In this document: positions 41,828 to 50,883 of the stretch, piece after piece
Numbering within the stretch: the stretch's first letter is position 1
Layout: each line of letters starts with the position of its first letter
Assembly: GCA_964494325.1 (NCBI GenBank)
Contig: CAZBTJ010000011.1
Location: forward strand, 1 to 61,519
From: JAIPFM01 sp964494325
Lineage (GTDB): Bacteria; Planctomycetota; Phycisphaerae; Sedimentisphaerales; Anaerobacaceae
Length of the DNA stretch: 61,519 nt
Reading direction: 5' to 3'
Translations under genes and position numbers: made by a program
The notes under the pieces: generated by a model
Told to the model about the DNA's origin: nothing
Database searches by the model: none
What the model saw: only the letters and a program-made list of their open reading frames with translations

Positions 41828-42634
41828 CTATGGTCTACCAGGCAGTACGACATCAACTCGATCTAATTGCGTCAGATTCACCGCAGGTGCCATCTCTATT
41901 TTCCAGAGATAGGGCTCTTTTTCATTCCGATCACAAGCCGCCACCTTGCCGACAATAATCGGCGTGCCCAGTAGGCCTGCTTGATTGCAGGTGTACACCG
42001 GCTGACCCATCGCAACAGGCCGATTGTAACGGACACTTTGGATTTCCATCTGCCCTTGCCCCAGACCGTGGCATACGCCTTGAGTTTCACGCGTGTTAAT
42101 GTACACTGGCAAAAAGGCCCCTTGATGACTAATCAGTTCGATAGTGGCCTGGTGTTTCTGAATTTCCGACACCTTTCCCACTATGGCATTATTGGCCAGA
42201 ATAAAGCATTTTAATTGGACCAGATCTCGAGTTCCACGATTAATAACCACGTTGTCATCGCCTTGGGCTGTAAACACGTTTGCAGGTACGAAGCTGAGCT
42301 TCTGCCATTCGGGCTCGACACGCAACTGGGTCAGGCGGTCAATAGTTCCTTCTTGCTTGGTAATGACGGCAGTCAGGTTCGCCGCGTGGTTGCTTAGTTT
42401 CTGGAATTCCTGCTGCAAGGTATGATACTTCTCGCTGCTTATTTCTGGTGGTGCAGGGGCCGTGGCTGACAGGGTTAGGCTGCGGCTAATACCCAAAGGC
42501 ACGCAAAACACGCGACGAAATGCGTATTGACATTTGCTCGTGAGCCCGTGGGGAACCAACAACACAATGGTCGCACCTAAAAAACAGCCCAAAAAGACTG
42601 TGCGTTTTGAGGTTGTGGTTTTGCTACCCATCAT
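41828..42634 (-). CDS. mreC: Rod shape-determining protein MreC
   Basis: 268 residues: N-terminal membrane helix (TVFLGCFLGATIVLLVPHGL), coiled coil (YHTLQQEFQKLSNHAANLTA), and the beta-barrel region with VFTAQGDDNVVINRGTRDLV, GKVSEIQKHQATIELISHQG and a C-terminal LDRVDVVLPG. It organises the elongasome in the periplasm together with PBP2. It lies 66 bases after mreB and 34 before the mreD start. Confidence 0.92.
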   Translation of the reverse strand: MMGSKTTTSKRTVFLGCFLGATIVLLVPHGLTSKCQYAFRRVFCVPLGISRSLTLSATAPAPPEISSEKYHTLQQEFQKLSNHAANLTAVITKQEGTIDRLTQLRVEPEWQKLSFVPANVFTAQGDDNVVINRGTRDLVQLKCFILANNAIVGKVSEIQKHQATIELISHQGAFLPVYINTRETQGVCHGLGQGQMEIQSVRYNRPVAMGQPVYTCNQAGLLGTPIIVGKVAACDRNEKEPYLWKIEMAPAVNLTQLDRVDVVLPGRP

Positions 42635-42700
42635 GGTTTGTCAAGATCGTTGCAGACATCCGTTTCTGGCCATTTCAATAGGTGGAAGTGACTTGGGTGA

Positions 42701-43756
42701 TTAATCCCAGCCACGATCACTGTGGTCCATCGTATCTTTCCACAGTTCAAGGTTTTCAATATACACGGCGGTGCCGCGGGCCACACAACTCAAGGGGTCT
42801 TCAACGGCATGGACTTTTAAGCCTGTGGCGTTGGCCAAGACTGTGTCCATACCACGCAGTAGAGAACCACCCCCACATATGTGGATACCATTGTCAATGA
42901 GATCAGCGGCCAATTCCGGTTCCGCCTTTTCAAGGGTGGCTGTTACCGCATCAATGATCGCGGCCACAGGGTCACGCAAGGATTCGCGAATTTCTTCACT
43001 GGTGATTACAATCTTTCGGGGTAAGCCGGATATAGTATCACGTCCCGCCACTTCCATGGTCAGCTCTTCATCAAGAGGGGCCGCAGATCCGATTTGGATC
43101 TTAACCTTTTCAGATCTGGCGTCACCAATAAGAAGGTTATAGGTTTTTTTGAGGTGATTAACCACGGCCTCGTCCATGTCATCACCCCCGATACGAATCG
43201 ATTCGGCTGTGGCAATGTCAGCAAGGCTCATGATAGCCACTTCCGTGGTGCCGCCGCCTATATCCACAATCATCGAAGCAGTGGGGTCAGTGATGGGTAA
43301 GCCAGCGCCAATGCCGGCAGCCATGGGTTCGTCTACCAGGAAAACACGTCTGGCACCTGCTCTTTCGGCACTGTCGATCACGGCGCGTCTTTCAACGGCC
43401 GTAATACCACTGGGAACAGCGACCACGACCCTTGGCCGTATAAGACCGCCTCGACCATGGACCTTACGGATGAAATAACTCAACATGGCCTCAGTGATTT
43501 CAAAATCACTGATAACACCGTCTTTGAGGGGACGAATGGCTGTGATCGAACCCGGGGTTTTGCCTAGCATGTCCCTGGCCACCAAGCCTACAGCTTGTCC
43601 ATCATTGAGTACTATATTGGTGCCTTTACGTACGGCAACGACAGAGGGCTCATTCAAGACAATGCCTTTGTCTCGTACACAAACCAAAGTCGAGCAGGTA
43701 CCTAAATCAATACCCATGTCCGTACTGAACATGCCAAACAGTCTGTCCAGTATCAC
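42701..43756 (-). CDS. mreB: Rod shape-determining protein MreB
   Basis: Actin-like filament protein. MGIDLGTCSTLVCVRDKGIV is the phosphate 1 loop; RPLKDGVISDFEITEAMLSY, RVVVAVPSGITAVERRAVID, MIVDIGGGTTEVAIMSLADI and HICGGGSLLRGMD follow as expected. The start is probably the GTG at 43754-43756, with AAGGAG 6 bases upstream; the GTG at 43783 would put that site inside the gene. About 351 residues. The presence of a full mreBCD set suggests a cell with directed lateral wall growth, although many planctomycetes are cocci. Confidence 0.96.
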   Translation of the reverse strand: MILDRLFGMFSTDMGIDLGTCSTLVCVRDKGIVLNEPSVVAVRKGTNIVLNDGQAVGLVARDMLGKTPGSITAIRPLKDGVISDFEITEAMLSYFIRKVHGRGGLIRPRVVVAVPSGITAVERRAVIDSAERAGARRVFLVDEPMAAGIGAGLPITDPTASMIVDIGGGTTEVAIMSLADIATAESIRIGGDDMDEAVVNHLKKTYNLLIGDARSEKVKIQIGSAAPLDEELTMEVAGRDTISGLPRKIVITSEEIRESLRDPVAAIIDAVTATLEKAEPELAADLIDNGIHICGGGSLLRGMDTVLANATGLKVHAVEDPLSCVARGTAVYIENLELWKDTMDHSDRGWD

Positions 43757-43842
43757 ATTCGACTCCTTTCGAAAAATGGACACTTATTCCTAGAGTCCTG
43801 TGCCTTTGGTAATGCTCACCGTTGAATTAGTACAACGAACGA

Positions 43843-43989
43843 CTAGGGTATTTTAAAGAGTGTTCCGTACTGGGTAAAGCATTTAAATGCGACAAATGCA
43901 ATTGTTGCCACTAAAATACCAAATGACAGGGCAAGAAATGCTGTACACATGTTGCTGGGTACTGCTGTTTGTTTGCGATTTGGATTCAT
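43843..43989 (-). CDS. Small single-helix membrane protein upstream of mreB
   Basis: 48 residues: MNPNRKQTAVPSNMCTAFLA, LSFGILVATIAFVAFKC, FTQYGTLFKIP. One membrane helix with a cytoplasmic Arg/Lys start and a short end. GAGGT lies 8 bases before the ATG. The position between the coiled-coil membrane protein and mreB, on the same strand, and the compact design argue for a real gene. From memory, similar QTAVPxN...QYGxxFxIP proteins occur in related genomes. Function unknown, perhaps part of the elongation machinery. Confidence 0.7.
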   Translation of the reverse strand: MNPNRKQTAVPSNMCTAFLALSFGILVATIAFVAFKCFTQYGTLFKIP

Positions 43990-44036
43990 GAATCATGACC
44001 TCGTGTTAATTGACTTCGTTTTGAGCCAAAGGATTT

Positions 44037-44903
44037 CTAGTTTGTGCTGACCTTGTCACCGACGACTGGCGTGCCTTTGACGACGTCCAGGAGGCCCACG
44101 GATCGTTCTGTATTAACATCAAGTACGACAATGTTGCAAATAAACTGATTGTCGCGTGTTACCATGAATATCATCTTTTCTTTCACACCGTCTGTTGATC
44201 CCAAAGATATTTCGGCGAGTTGGTTGGGAATGTCCAGATCACTGATCAAGCCTTTAAGACCGATGGCCTTGACGGGCTGGGCAAGTTGGACCTTAGAAGA
44301 CACCAGCGTGGCTGCTGTGGCCGGTGCCGGTGTTTTTCCATATTGGTTGAGATATTGTTCCAGGCGGCTTTGGATGTCACTTTTTTCCTCTTGAAGCTCA
44401 CGGATCTTCTTGTCCTGGCTTGCAATCACAGCCAGTTTTTCCAGGAGCACGCCTTGCGTTTCATCGTATTCCCGACTGAGTTGAATCTTATCACTTTCAG
44501 TCGCTTTGAGTTCTGCATGGGCTGTCTCATACAGCTTGCTCTGTTGCGAGGCTGTGGCACTGGCCGTTTCATTGGCTGCCATAAGCCCTGTGGTTCGCTC
44601 GTTCAATGTGTCGATCTGAGATTTGGCACGAGTCAGTTCATCAGTTAGTTGAGCAATCTTGGCTTCAAGAGCGGGCGACATTTCTAACGCTTTCTTTTCA
44701 GCTTCTTCAAGATCGACCTGGGCGTCCTTCCATTCTTCTCTAAAACTGTTCTTATCAGACACGGCTGCCTTTTTCTGTGTAACAGCTGCATCATAATCTT
44801 TTTTGTAATCACTTGCGTTGGCTACATATGTGGCAACAATACCGCAGAGAAGAATAGAAAAAACTGTTTGCAGTATAATTAAAACCTTTGTTAGCGTGCT
44901 CAA
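44037..44903 (-). CDS. Membrane-anchored coiled-coil protein
   Basis: 288 residues: N-terminal membrane helix (VLIILQTVFSILLCGIVATY), a long coiled coil (about 35-190), then a compact C-terminal domain (KAIGLKGLISDLDIPNQLAE, ISLGSTDGVKEKMIFMVTRD, GKVSTN-like end GTPVVGDKVS), which resembles a small beta-barrel of the kind found in envelope scaffold proteins. The start is TTG, with AAAGGAG six bases upstream. It is followed by the 48-residue membrane protein and mreB, so a link to cell shape is likely. Family not recognised. Confidence 0.75.
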   Translation of the reverse strand: MSTLTKVLIILQTVFSILLCGIVATYVANASDYKKDYDAAVTQKKAAVSDKNSFREEWKDAQVDLEEAEKKALEMSPALEAKIAQLTDELTRAKSQIDTLNERTTGLMAANETASATASQQSKLYETAHAELKATESDKIQLSREYDETQGVLLEKLAVIASQDKKIRELQEEKSDIQSRLEQYLNQYGKTPAPATAATLVSSKVQLAQPVKAIGLKGLISDLDIPNQLAEISLGSTDGVKEKMIFMVTRDNQFICNIVVLDVNTERSVGLLDVVKGTPVVGDKVSTN

Positions 44904-45175
44904 AACAAGCTCCTTTCGACTATCAATTGCGTCAGAACGTTAGTTCCAAAACCTACAAGTAGACCAATAGACAGCAGGATTACGGCCCGATAGCGATAAT
45001 ACCAGACCCCATTTGGATGAGGGCCGTATATGATAATTGGGTTCCACCCTGCCTACACATAAGCATAATTGTAAAAATTTAGGGTGTTCAGGTCAAGTCA
45101 AATTTCCTATCTTCCCTAAATGGGGTATGCTCACACTGGGCGAAAAAGGCGGTTTTTTAGATTATTCGTGATGAA

Positions 45176-46180
45176 CTAGGGCATGCCTTGTCGAAAAATA
45201 GCCTTGGCCGCTGCGAGTTGGACCCTTTTTGAAGTGTCTTTAAGTAGCCTGGGTAGGTGTTTGGCCAGGGCGTCAGAATCAATTTCGCCAATGGCCAGGG
45301 TGGCCATGATTTTTGTACGCATTTGTGTGGCCATGTCCCCTGGGATTGGTTTTTCTAGGACCTCCCTGACAACAGACTCTCCAATGGGATCGCCCAATTT
45401 GCCCAATTGTTCGGCGGCTGTCAGGCGGACTTCAGGGACTTCATCGTCCAACATAGTGGTAATCGCGCTGACGGCCTGATTGCTTCTCAGCTGTGCCATG
45501 GCTTGGATGCCCCAAATGCGATCATCTGCAAAAGCATTGATCAAACGGGTCCATATTTTTTCGTATACATTGGGAGATTGAAGTCTGGCCAGGGACTCCA
45601 AGGCCTGCAGTCTAACCCATTCGTCTGACTGCGAATCATTCATGGCCCACTCCAACAGGGCCAGATCAGATCTGTTGCCACCTTTGCCAATCAATAAGGC
45701 CGCATTGGCTCGAATGGTGAGATCAGGGTGCTTGATTTGTTGTTTATAGTAGTTGGCGTGCTGAAGTGAGCCCATCTGTACAAGGGCATAGGCGGCTGCC
45801 ATCCTGACGTTAACATCTTGTTGAGACATCCTATAGACCTGCTGGACATTGGGTGAAGCCATGGTATATTTCATGTCTCCAGCGGCAATCAATGCCTGGA
45901 ACTGTACGGATACCTCAGGATCATTGAATAGTTGAACAACCCTGGGCATCAAGGGCATTAGGCGTGCCGTCCCCACAACTTCGGTGGCATAACTTCGAAG
46001 GATGGGGTCGGGATTGTTGAGGCACTCGCTGATTATCTGAAAGGCCTTGGTCTGCAATTGTGAATCGGAATCCTCTGACACGGGAAATGCTGACTTACAA
46101 CCTGTCATCAGGCAGGACAGGATGAGTGCCACAGCCAGAGACAAAACTGGGTTATGTTTTTGTCGTTTTATGATACGCAT
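45176..46180 (-). CDS. HEAT-repeat lipoprotein
   Basis: 334 residues. Basic start, hydrophobic segment and lipobox SCLMTGC. After this come about eight HEAT-like helical repeats, for example RMAAAYALVQMGSLQHANYY, IRANAALLIGKGGNRSDLAL, VRLQALESLARLQSP and VRLTAAEQLGKLGDP. It should be exported and lipidated, and lies on the same operon as lnt, the enzyme for the last lipidation step; the first 29 bases overlap the end of lnt. A protein-binding scaffold in the envelope is likely. Confidence 0.85.
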   Translation of the reverse strand: MRIIKRQKHNPVLSLAVALILSCLMTGCKSAFPVSEDSDSQLQTKAFQIISECLNNPDPILRSYATEVVGTARLMPLMPRVVQLFNDPEVSVQFQALIAAGDMKYTMASPNVQQVYRMSQQDVNVRMAAAYALVQMGSLQHANYYKQQIKHPDLTIRANAALLIGKGGNRSDLALLEWAMNDSQSDEWVRLQALESLARLQSPNVYEKIWTRLINAFADDRIWGIQAMAQLRSNQAVSAITTMLDDEVPEVRLTAAEQLGKLGDPIGESVVREVLEKPIPGDMATQMRTKIMATLAIGEIDSDALAKHLPRLLKDTSKRVQLAAAKAIFRQGMP

Positions 46181-47858
46181 AACGAGTTTTTACCATTTCA
46201 AATAGTGCTATTAATCCTGTTAAGCCATAAATCCAGGCACAAACATGATCCAGCCATGGGCCATATCTGGAAAACAGACTCACTTTTTCGTATATCGGCA
46301 TTTTATCCGCAAACCATCCAGCCATGCCTTGTCGATCTTTCACTTGTGTGGGAAAATCTTCGCTGGCGTGGGCGTAACCCTGTTGGAGTTTGCCACAGGG
46401 GTCAATTAGGCAGCTGATACCCGTATTGACACTCCTTAAAATGCTGATACGATTTTCAATCGCCCGGAATGTGCCAGCTGTCACATGTTGAATCAATTCA
46501 GAGCTCGACTGGACCTGGTTGTCTTTGATCTGGGCGAACCAGCCATCATTGCTGATGTTCACCAGCCATTCGACCTGTTTTTGATGTTTCGGTGACAACA
46601 CAAACTGTCGCACCAGGTTCGGGACCGTATCTTCATAACAGATCAACGTGGCAAATCGATAGGTGTTGGAGGCATCATTAATACTGAATATCGTGTGATC
46701 CTTGCCGCGAGTCATGGAATAGTCATATTCATAGGGTGTGCATTTCATCAGCAGGTCATGTAGCCAGGGGCAAGCGTACTTAAAGGGCATGTATTCCCCA
46801 AAGAGAATAAGACGTATTTTGTCATAGCGGTTCAAGGCTTGCGATCCATCATTGTAGTACAGCATCGCAGAATTGTGTGTGTTAAGGGCGAGTTCACCTT
46901 TCTTGGAACGACTCAGGCTCCCCGCATAGGCGCCTACCAGGAGATGCGACTTTGTTTCTTTGGAAAAAGCTCTAATGGCTTTGTCAAAGACTTTGCTGTT
47001 TTCTTGGTTGGAAAGATAGGGGATGACATCTTGATTTATGATGGCCTGGACCATTGTTTCTGGCCAGGCGATCAATACGGGATTATGCAAAGCAGCCTTT
47101 TTACTCATGGTGAGCAGCTCTGTCATAATAACGTTAGATTCCATGAGGGAATCCTTGGCCGATTGAGGCACATTGGATTGCACAGAGGCCACCATTGGGC
47201 CTGTGATTGCGGTTTCTTCGTACTGTTGGATCTGCTGGAAACCATACATAACAGTGCTGAGAAGGGCCAATGCCGTAACCAAGCACCCCAGGATAAGGCC
47301 TTTGGCCGACCTTATTTTGAGCCCGAGTGTGAGAATCGCGTGAACGATCAGGCCATTAACCATGGCAATGAGAAAAGACACACCACCAGCGCCAAAGATA
47401 TCTGCAATTTGGATGAGAGGGAGCTGCTGAAATTGGCTGTGTGCCAGAAAACGCCAATGAAATGGGCTGATTGGCACACCCTGTAAGACCTCTGCACCCA
47501 CCAGGATAATGGGGCAGGCCAGGAGTAAGGGCACTTTTCTTAGGAAACAGAACCGAAGGATGAAGGCTGTTACTGGCCAGCCCAGAGCCAGGTATAGGCA
47601 CAGGGCAATCCATCCGGGGGGGGTAATGGGGCCAATCCAGTGCATGTTGATCAGCCAATAGGCGGACGAAATGACAAACGATGTTGGAAGCAGGACCTTT
47701 AAAGAGCGAGCCGTGACACAGGCCACCACAAAGGGTACCCAGGCTATCCAGGCGAGCCCATATCCTGGGCAGGGCGGTTGGATCACGGACAAACAGAGGG
47801 CACTGACGCTGAGACCCAAACAGACAAACGAAGGTGATCCAATCGGAATTTTCAACAA
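46152..47858 (-). CDS. lnt: Apolipoprotein N-acyltransferase
   Basis: Adds the third acyl chain to lipoproteins in the inner membrane. Six or more N-terminal helices, then the nitrilase-like domain with the catalytic triad: Glu in LIAWPETMVQ, Lys in YDKIRLILFGEYMPF and Cys in TLICYEDTVPN. One more helix is near the end. 568 residues. The start appears to be a TTG at 47856-47858 with AAGGA 10 bases upstream. It follows lptG and overlaps the HEAT lipoprotein gene, so an envelope biogenesis operon is indicated. Confidence 0.93.
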   Translation of the reverse strand: MLKIPIGSPSFVCLGLSVSALCLSVIQPPCPGYGLAWIAWVPFVVACVTARSLKVLLPTSFVISSAYWLINMHWIGPITPPGWIALCLYLALGWPVTAFILRFCFLRKVPLLLACPIILVGAEVLQGVPISPFHWRFLAHSQFQQLPLIQIADIFGAGGVSFLIAMVNGLIVHAILTLGLKIRSAKGLILGCLVTALALLSTVMYGFQQIQQYEETAITGPMVASVQSNVPQSAKDSLMESNVIMTELLTMSKKAALHNPVLIAWPETMVQAIINQDVIPYLSNQENSKVFDKAIRAFSKETKSHLLVGAYAGSLSRSKKGELALNTHNSAMLYYNDGSQALNRYDKIRLILFGEYMPFKYACPWLHDLLMKCTPYEYDYSMTRGKDHTIFSINDASNTYRFATLICYEDTVPNLVRQFVLSPKHQKQVEWLVNISNDGWFAQIKDNQVQSSSELIQHVTAGTFRAIENRISILRSVNTGISCLIDPCGKLQQGYAHASEDFPTQVKDRQGMAGWFADKMPIYEKVSLFSRYGPWLDHVCAWIYGLTGLIALFEMVKTRYAYHKTTKT

Positions 47859-47882
47859 ATAAAATCCTTATCATTTAGCTCT

Positions 47883-47908
47883 CAGCCGTCAGCCGTCAGC
47901 CGTCAGCC
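47883..47908. repeat. Heptamer tandem repeat CAGCCGT, 3.7 copies
   Basis: Three full copies of CAGCCGT and CAGCC, without mismatch, in the 57-base gap between lptG and lnt. The unit length is the same as in the GTGTTAG array at 13335-13373 but the sequence is unrelated. Confidence 0.92.
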
Positions 47909-47915
47909 TTTTGGC

Positions 47916-49010
47916 TTACGTCTTCATGGCGTCAAGTTCGATGAAGGCAATGGGTAAGAAAATGAAGACTGGCAGCCAAGCCCAGAATTCGGGCATGAAC
48001 CGACTGAAGAATAGCGTTTCAGTGGATAGCATCTTGCATCCAAATGTCATAAGCAGACAGGCGCTTGTAATGGAGAAGCTGACCAGGACTGCGGATTTCA
48101 TGGAACGCGGATCACGACAGATTAGCACGGGTAAACTGACCATGAGCGTAATGAAATTGATAATTGGCTCTGTGATTCGAAAATTCTTTTGACTGTACAG
48201 TTGGGCAACATCCCTGGGATTCTGCATGGCCAGGGCGTTGAGCTGTTTAAAACTGAGCATGGATGTATGTTCTGCCTTGGCCATCACGGGAATACTGATG
48301 GGCTCCAGATTAGGCGATTCATACGAATCAATTTTTTGGTAGCCGCTGATACTATCAGGGATAACCAGGCGTCCATTCACGAAATCCCATTGGGATGTGG
48401 CGTTATTGTAGATCGCCTTGTCTGCTGAGATTCGTCCAGTAACCTTCCACAAGCCAGGCTTGATTTGTTCACGCAAAATGATGCAGGGCGATTTCAAAGA
48501 GGAGGAATTGACATCAAACGCTGACGAGTAGAACAACGATCCTTTGCCATCCGAAATGAGCCAGACATTGTACTGCTCTTGCCCTGGAATGTCGTCCTTA
48601 TCTTTCACCAGTCTGTGGCTGATTCGGGGGATGATCAATTCCTGGTCTATGACCAATAGTCCTGCAAAGAATAGAGACAGGAACAGGATGGGTACGGCCA
48701 CACGTTTAAGGCTGATGCCTGATGCCATGATCGCGATCAATTCATTGTTGCGAATAAATCGACCCAGTGAGAAGGCTGCTGCCACGACTGTGATCATGCT
48801 TGCAAAGTCTTTGAAGTAAAGGGCCATCTGAAGCCCATAGTATTCTCCAATATACAAGAGCACATTGACAATGCCCTGATCGGCGTTTTCCACAAATTCA
48901 TCCAGGCCGACAAACAGGTCAATAATGATACGCAGGCCAATGAGGACGCAAAAGGCAATGGCATACCCAATGAGAAAGTTCTTTGCAATGTAGCGATCTA
49001 GTATTTTCAT
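47916..49010 (-). CDS. lptG: LPS export permease LptG
   Basis: Member of the LptF/LptG permease family with 364 residues: two N-terminal helices beginning DRYIAKNFLIGYAIAFCVLI, the conserved cytoplasmic loop FIRNNELIAIMASGISLKRV, a periplasmic beta-jellyroll (about 125-270), and three C-terminal helices with NFITLMVSLPVLICRDPRSM. It follows the lptF gene by 18 bases. The assignment as G rather than F rests on order and on the C-terminal part. LptB and other Lpt parts are not in the window. Confidence 0.88.
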   Translation of the reverse strand: MKILDRYIAKNFLIGYAIAFCVLIGLRIIIDLFVGLDEFVENADQGIVNVLLYIGEYYGLQMALYFKDFASMITVVAAAFSLGRFIRNNELIAIMASGISLKRVAVPILFLSLFFAGLLVIDQELIIPRISHRLVKDKDDIPGQEQYNVWLISDGKGSLFYSSAFDVNSSSLKSPCIILREQIKPGLWKVTGRISADKAIYNNATSQWDFVNGRLVIPDSISGYQKIDSYESPNLEPISIPVMAKAEHTSMLSFKQLNALAMQNPRDVAQLYSQKNFRITEPIINFITLMVSLPVLICRDPRSMKSAVLVSFSITSACLLMTFGCKMLSTETLFFSRFMPEFWAWLPVFIFLPIAFIELDAMKT

Positions 49011-49028
49011 GGTAGCAACTTCATAGTG

Positions 49029-50621
49029 TTAGTGCTTATTGAGGCGTCCATACACGCCCACTGTTAGCACACAGAGCACACCCAGCCCCGCCCACATGAT
49101 CGTTAGCCCCAGAGCGGGGGGGCTATCTGGATTTTCGGCGACATGCTTGCCGCAAATAATACCTACAATGAGAATTAAAGCTGGCATACAACTGGCACCA
49201 AAGGCTGTGAGCAAGTGGCCCCCTCGTTTAATAATGCCGAGGCCTGTGCCGATGATGATCATAGGAATGCATCCAATGCCAAAGACCAGGCGAGAATGAA
49301 TGGTACCGATAATCTTTGTGTCATTCCGTTGGATACGTGTTTTGAGTTCGTCCAAACGACCTATTAACGTCTCTGATGGTCCCTCCGGAAAAAAGGTGGA
49401 GGCCACGTCAATCGTGAGCGTGTTTAGAACGCGATTGCGTTGAATCACGGGATACATGTCTTGAGGTAAGGACAAGTTCTGTTCCACATGGGTGGTGATG
49501 AAGAAAATAGAATCCTCCTGTTTGGCATTGCTTAGATCCAGCAGCAGGGAAGGGGCAAATTCATCCCCTTCCAGCATCAATTTGGCTTTTTCGCAGGTCA
49601 GGTGACGAAGCGGTGTGGATGTTCGGACATCAAAAATTTGTACCTCCACATGGTCACCCGTGAACAGGATATCCTGGTTACGGCCCAGTTCAACCTTGTC
49701 TGCCTTGATGCTGACGGCATTGGGTTCATTGGCCATGGGATAGATTTCATACACGCCTTTGGTGTCAAGTGCTGTTTTAATGTGCTGGTATAGCAGCTCT
49801 CCTGAAAATACCGAACAGATTTGCCGCACGCGTTCTTCATTGGGATAGAATATCAAAGGATCTGCCTGAATACGTTTCATTTCGTCAATACGTTTGAAGT
49901 CAATCTGGTCCTCCAGGAGAGAGCCGAATCGTTCCGTGATATCGAAATTCTGCACACGCATTGATGAGGTCTCGCCCATTTGATGGGCATTAAACGCTGC
50001 CACACGCATCATATTGCCGTGTTCTTCCTGCTCAAAAAAGACCTTGGCTTGCTCTGCATAGTAAATGGCCTCTACCTCTGCGTCTCTGGACTTGATCACA
50101 ATTACACCCATAAGGATGTTTTTATCCAGGTCGGCATAATCCGCATACACTGCAAATTTGTTATCAGGGGTTCGCCAAAACCCTCGTCTGTCAATATTTC
50201 TGAAAAGAATTTGCTTGGCATTGGCCTTAAAAGAGGACTCAGCATGTTGGATGAAGTAGGGCATGACATGAAAGCTCAGCACCAGATTGGCAATGGCCAC
50301 TATGATTGCCAGGAGCACGCCAGGATAGACAATCGTGGCAGGGCTGATTCCACTGGCCTTGCATGCGTCCAATTCATTGTCCCCTGCCAAACGACCATAG
50401 GCCAGAGTTGAGGCAAATAAGGAGGCCACAGGTAACACAAATGTTAATGTCACAGGGAGGAAATACAGCAGAAGATTCAGGATTTGCTTGTGGCCCACAC
50501 CGTATTTCTGTATAGGCTCCAGCACGCTACCCAGACACAAGATCACCGACAACGCAAATGTTGTCAACAAAAAGATCTTCATTAGTTCGCGAAAAATATA
50601 TCGATGTAAAGTAACAACCAT
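49029..50621 (-). CDS. lptF: LPS export permease LptF
   Basis: LptF/LptG family protein: HRYIFRELMKIFLLTTFALS, the coupling loop YGRLAGDNELDACKASGISP, a periplasmic domain and C-terminal helices (HSRLVFGIGCIPMIIIGTGL). With 530 residues it is far longer than the usual 360-400; the extra length is in the periplasmic part (about 110-410). First gene of the minus-strand operon lptF-lptG-lnt-HEAT lipoprotein. Confidence 0.88.
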   Translation of the reverse strand: MVVTLHRYIFRELMKIFLLTTFALSVILCLGSVLEPIQKYGVGHKQILNLLLYFLPVTLTFVLPVASLFASTLAYGRLAGDNELDACKASGISPATIVYPGVLLAIIVAIANLVLSFHVMPYFIQHAESSFKANAKQILFRNIDRRGFWRTPDNKFAVYADYADLDKNILMGVIVIKSRDAEVEAIYYAEQAKVFFEQEEHGNMMRVAAFNAHQMGETSSMRVQNFDITERFGSLLEDQIDFKRIDEMKRIQADPLIFYPNEERVRQICSVFSGELLYQHIKTALDTKGVYEIYPMANEPNAVSIKADKVELGRNQDILFTGDHVEVQIFDVRTSTPLRHLTCEKAKLMLEGDEFAPSLLLDLSNAKQEDSIFFITTHVEQNLSLPQDMYPVIQRNRVLNTLTIDVASTFFPEGPSETLIGRLDELKTRIQRNDTKIIGTIHSRLVFGIGCIPMIIIGTGLGIIKRGGHLLTAFGASCMPALILIVGIICGKHVAENPDSPPALGLTIMWAGLGVLCVLTVGVYGRLNKH

Positions 50622-50883
50622 AAGTTTACAAAGGCATCATCTCAAATCATTCATTATCAAACGTGGCCTACAGTCTATTAACTCGTTCCTGCATTGCAAG
50701 AAGAAAGATGGGGTAAGATTTGCCATCAAGGAATGACTCGCCGCGAATCTTCGCAGCAAAGTCTGTGATGAATACAGACCAGTGCTTTGTCAACCTGAAG
50801 ATTAAAGGTTGATGCGTCCTATTCAGTGGGTAGATGCAAGGGAGAATCCGGCGACTGACTAAAGTAGGCCGAGGCTTTTTGCA

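Noticed and set aside
47356..47874. 172-codon minus-strand frame with an ATG upstream of lnt
   Set aside because: It is an alternative frame of lnt with Cys/Pro-rich nonsense-like sequence; the catalytic residues of Lnt are in the other frame.
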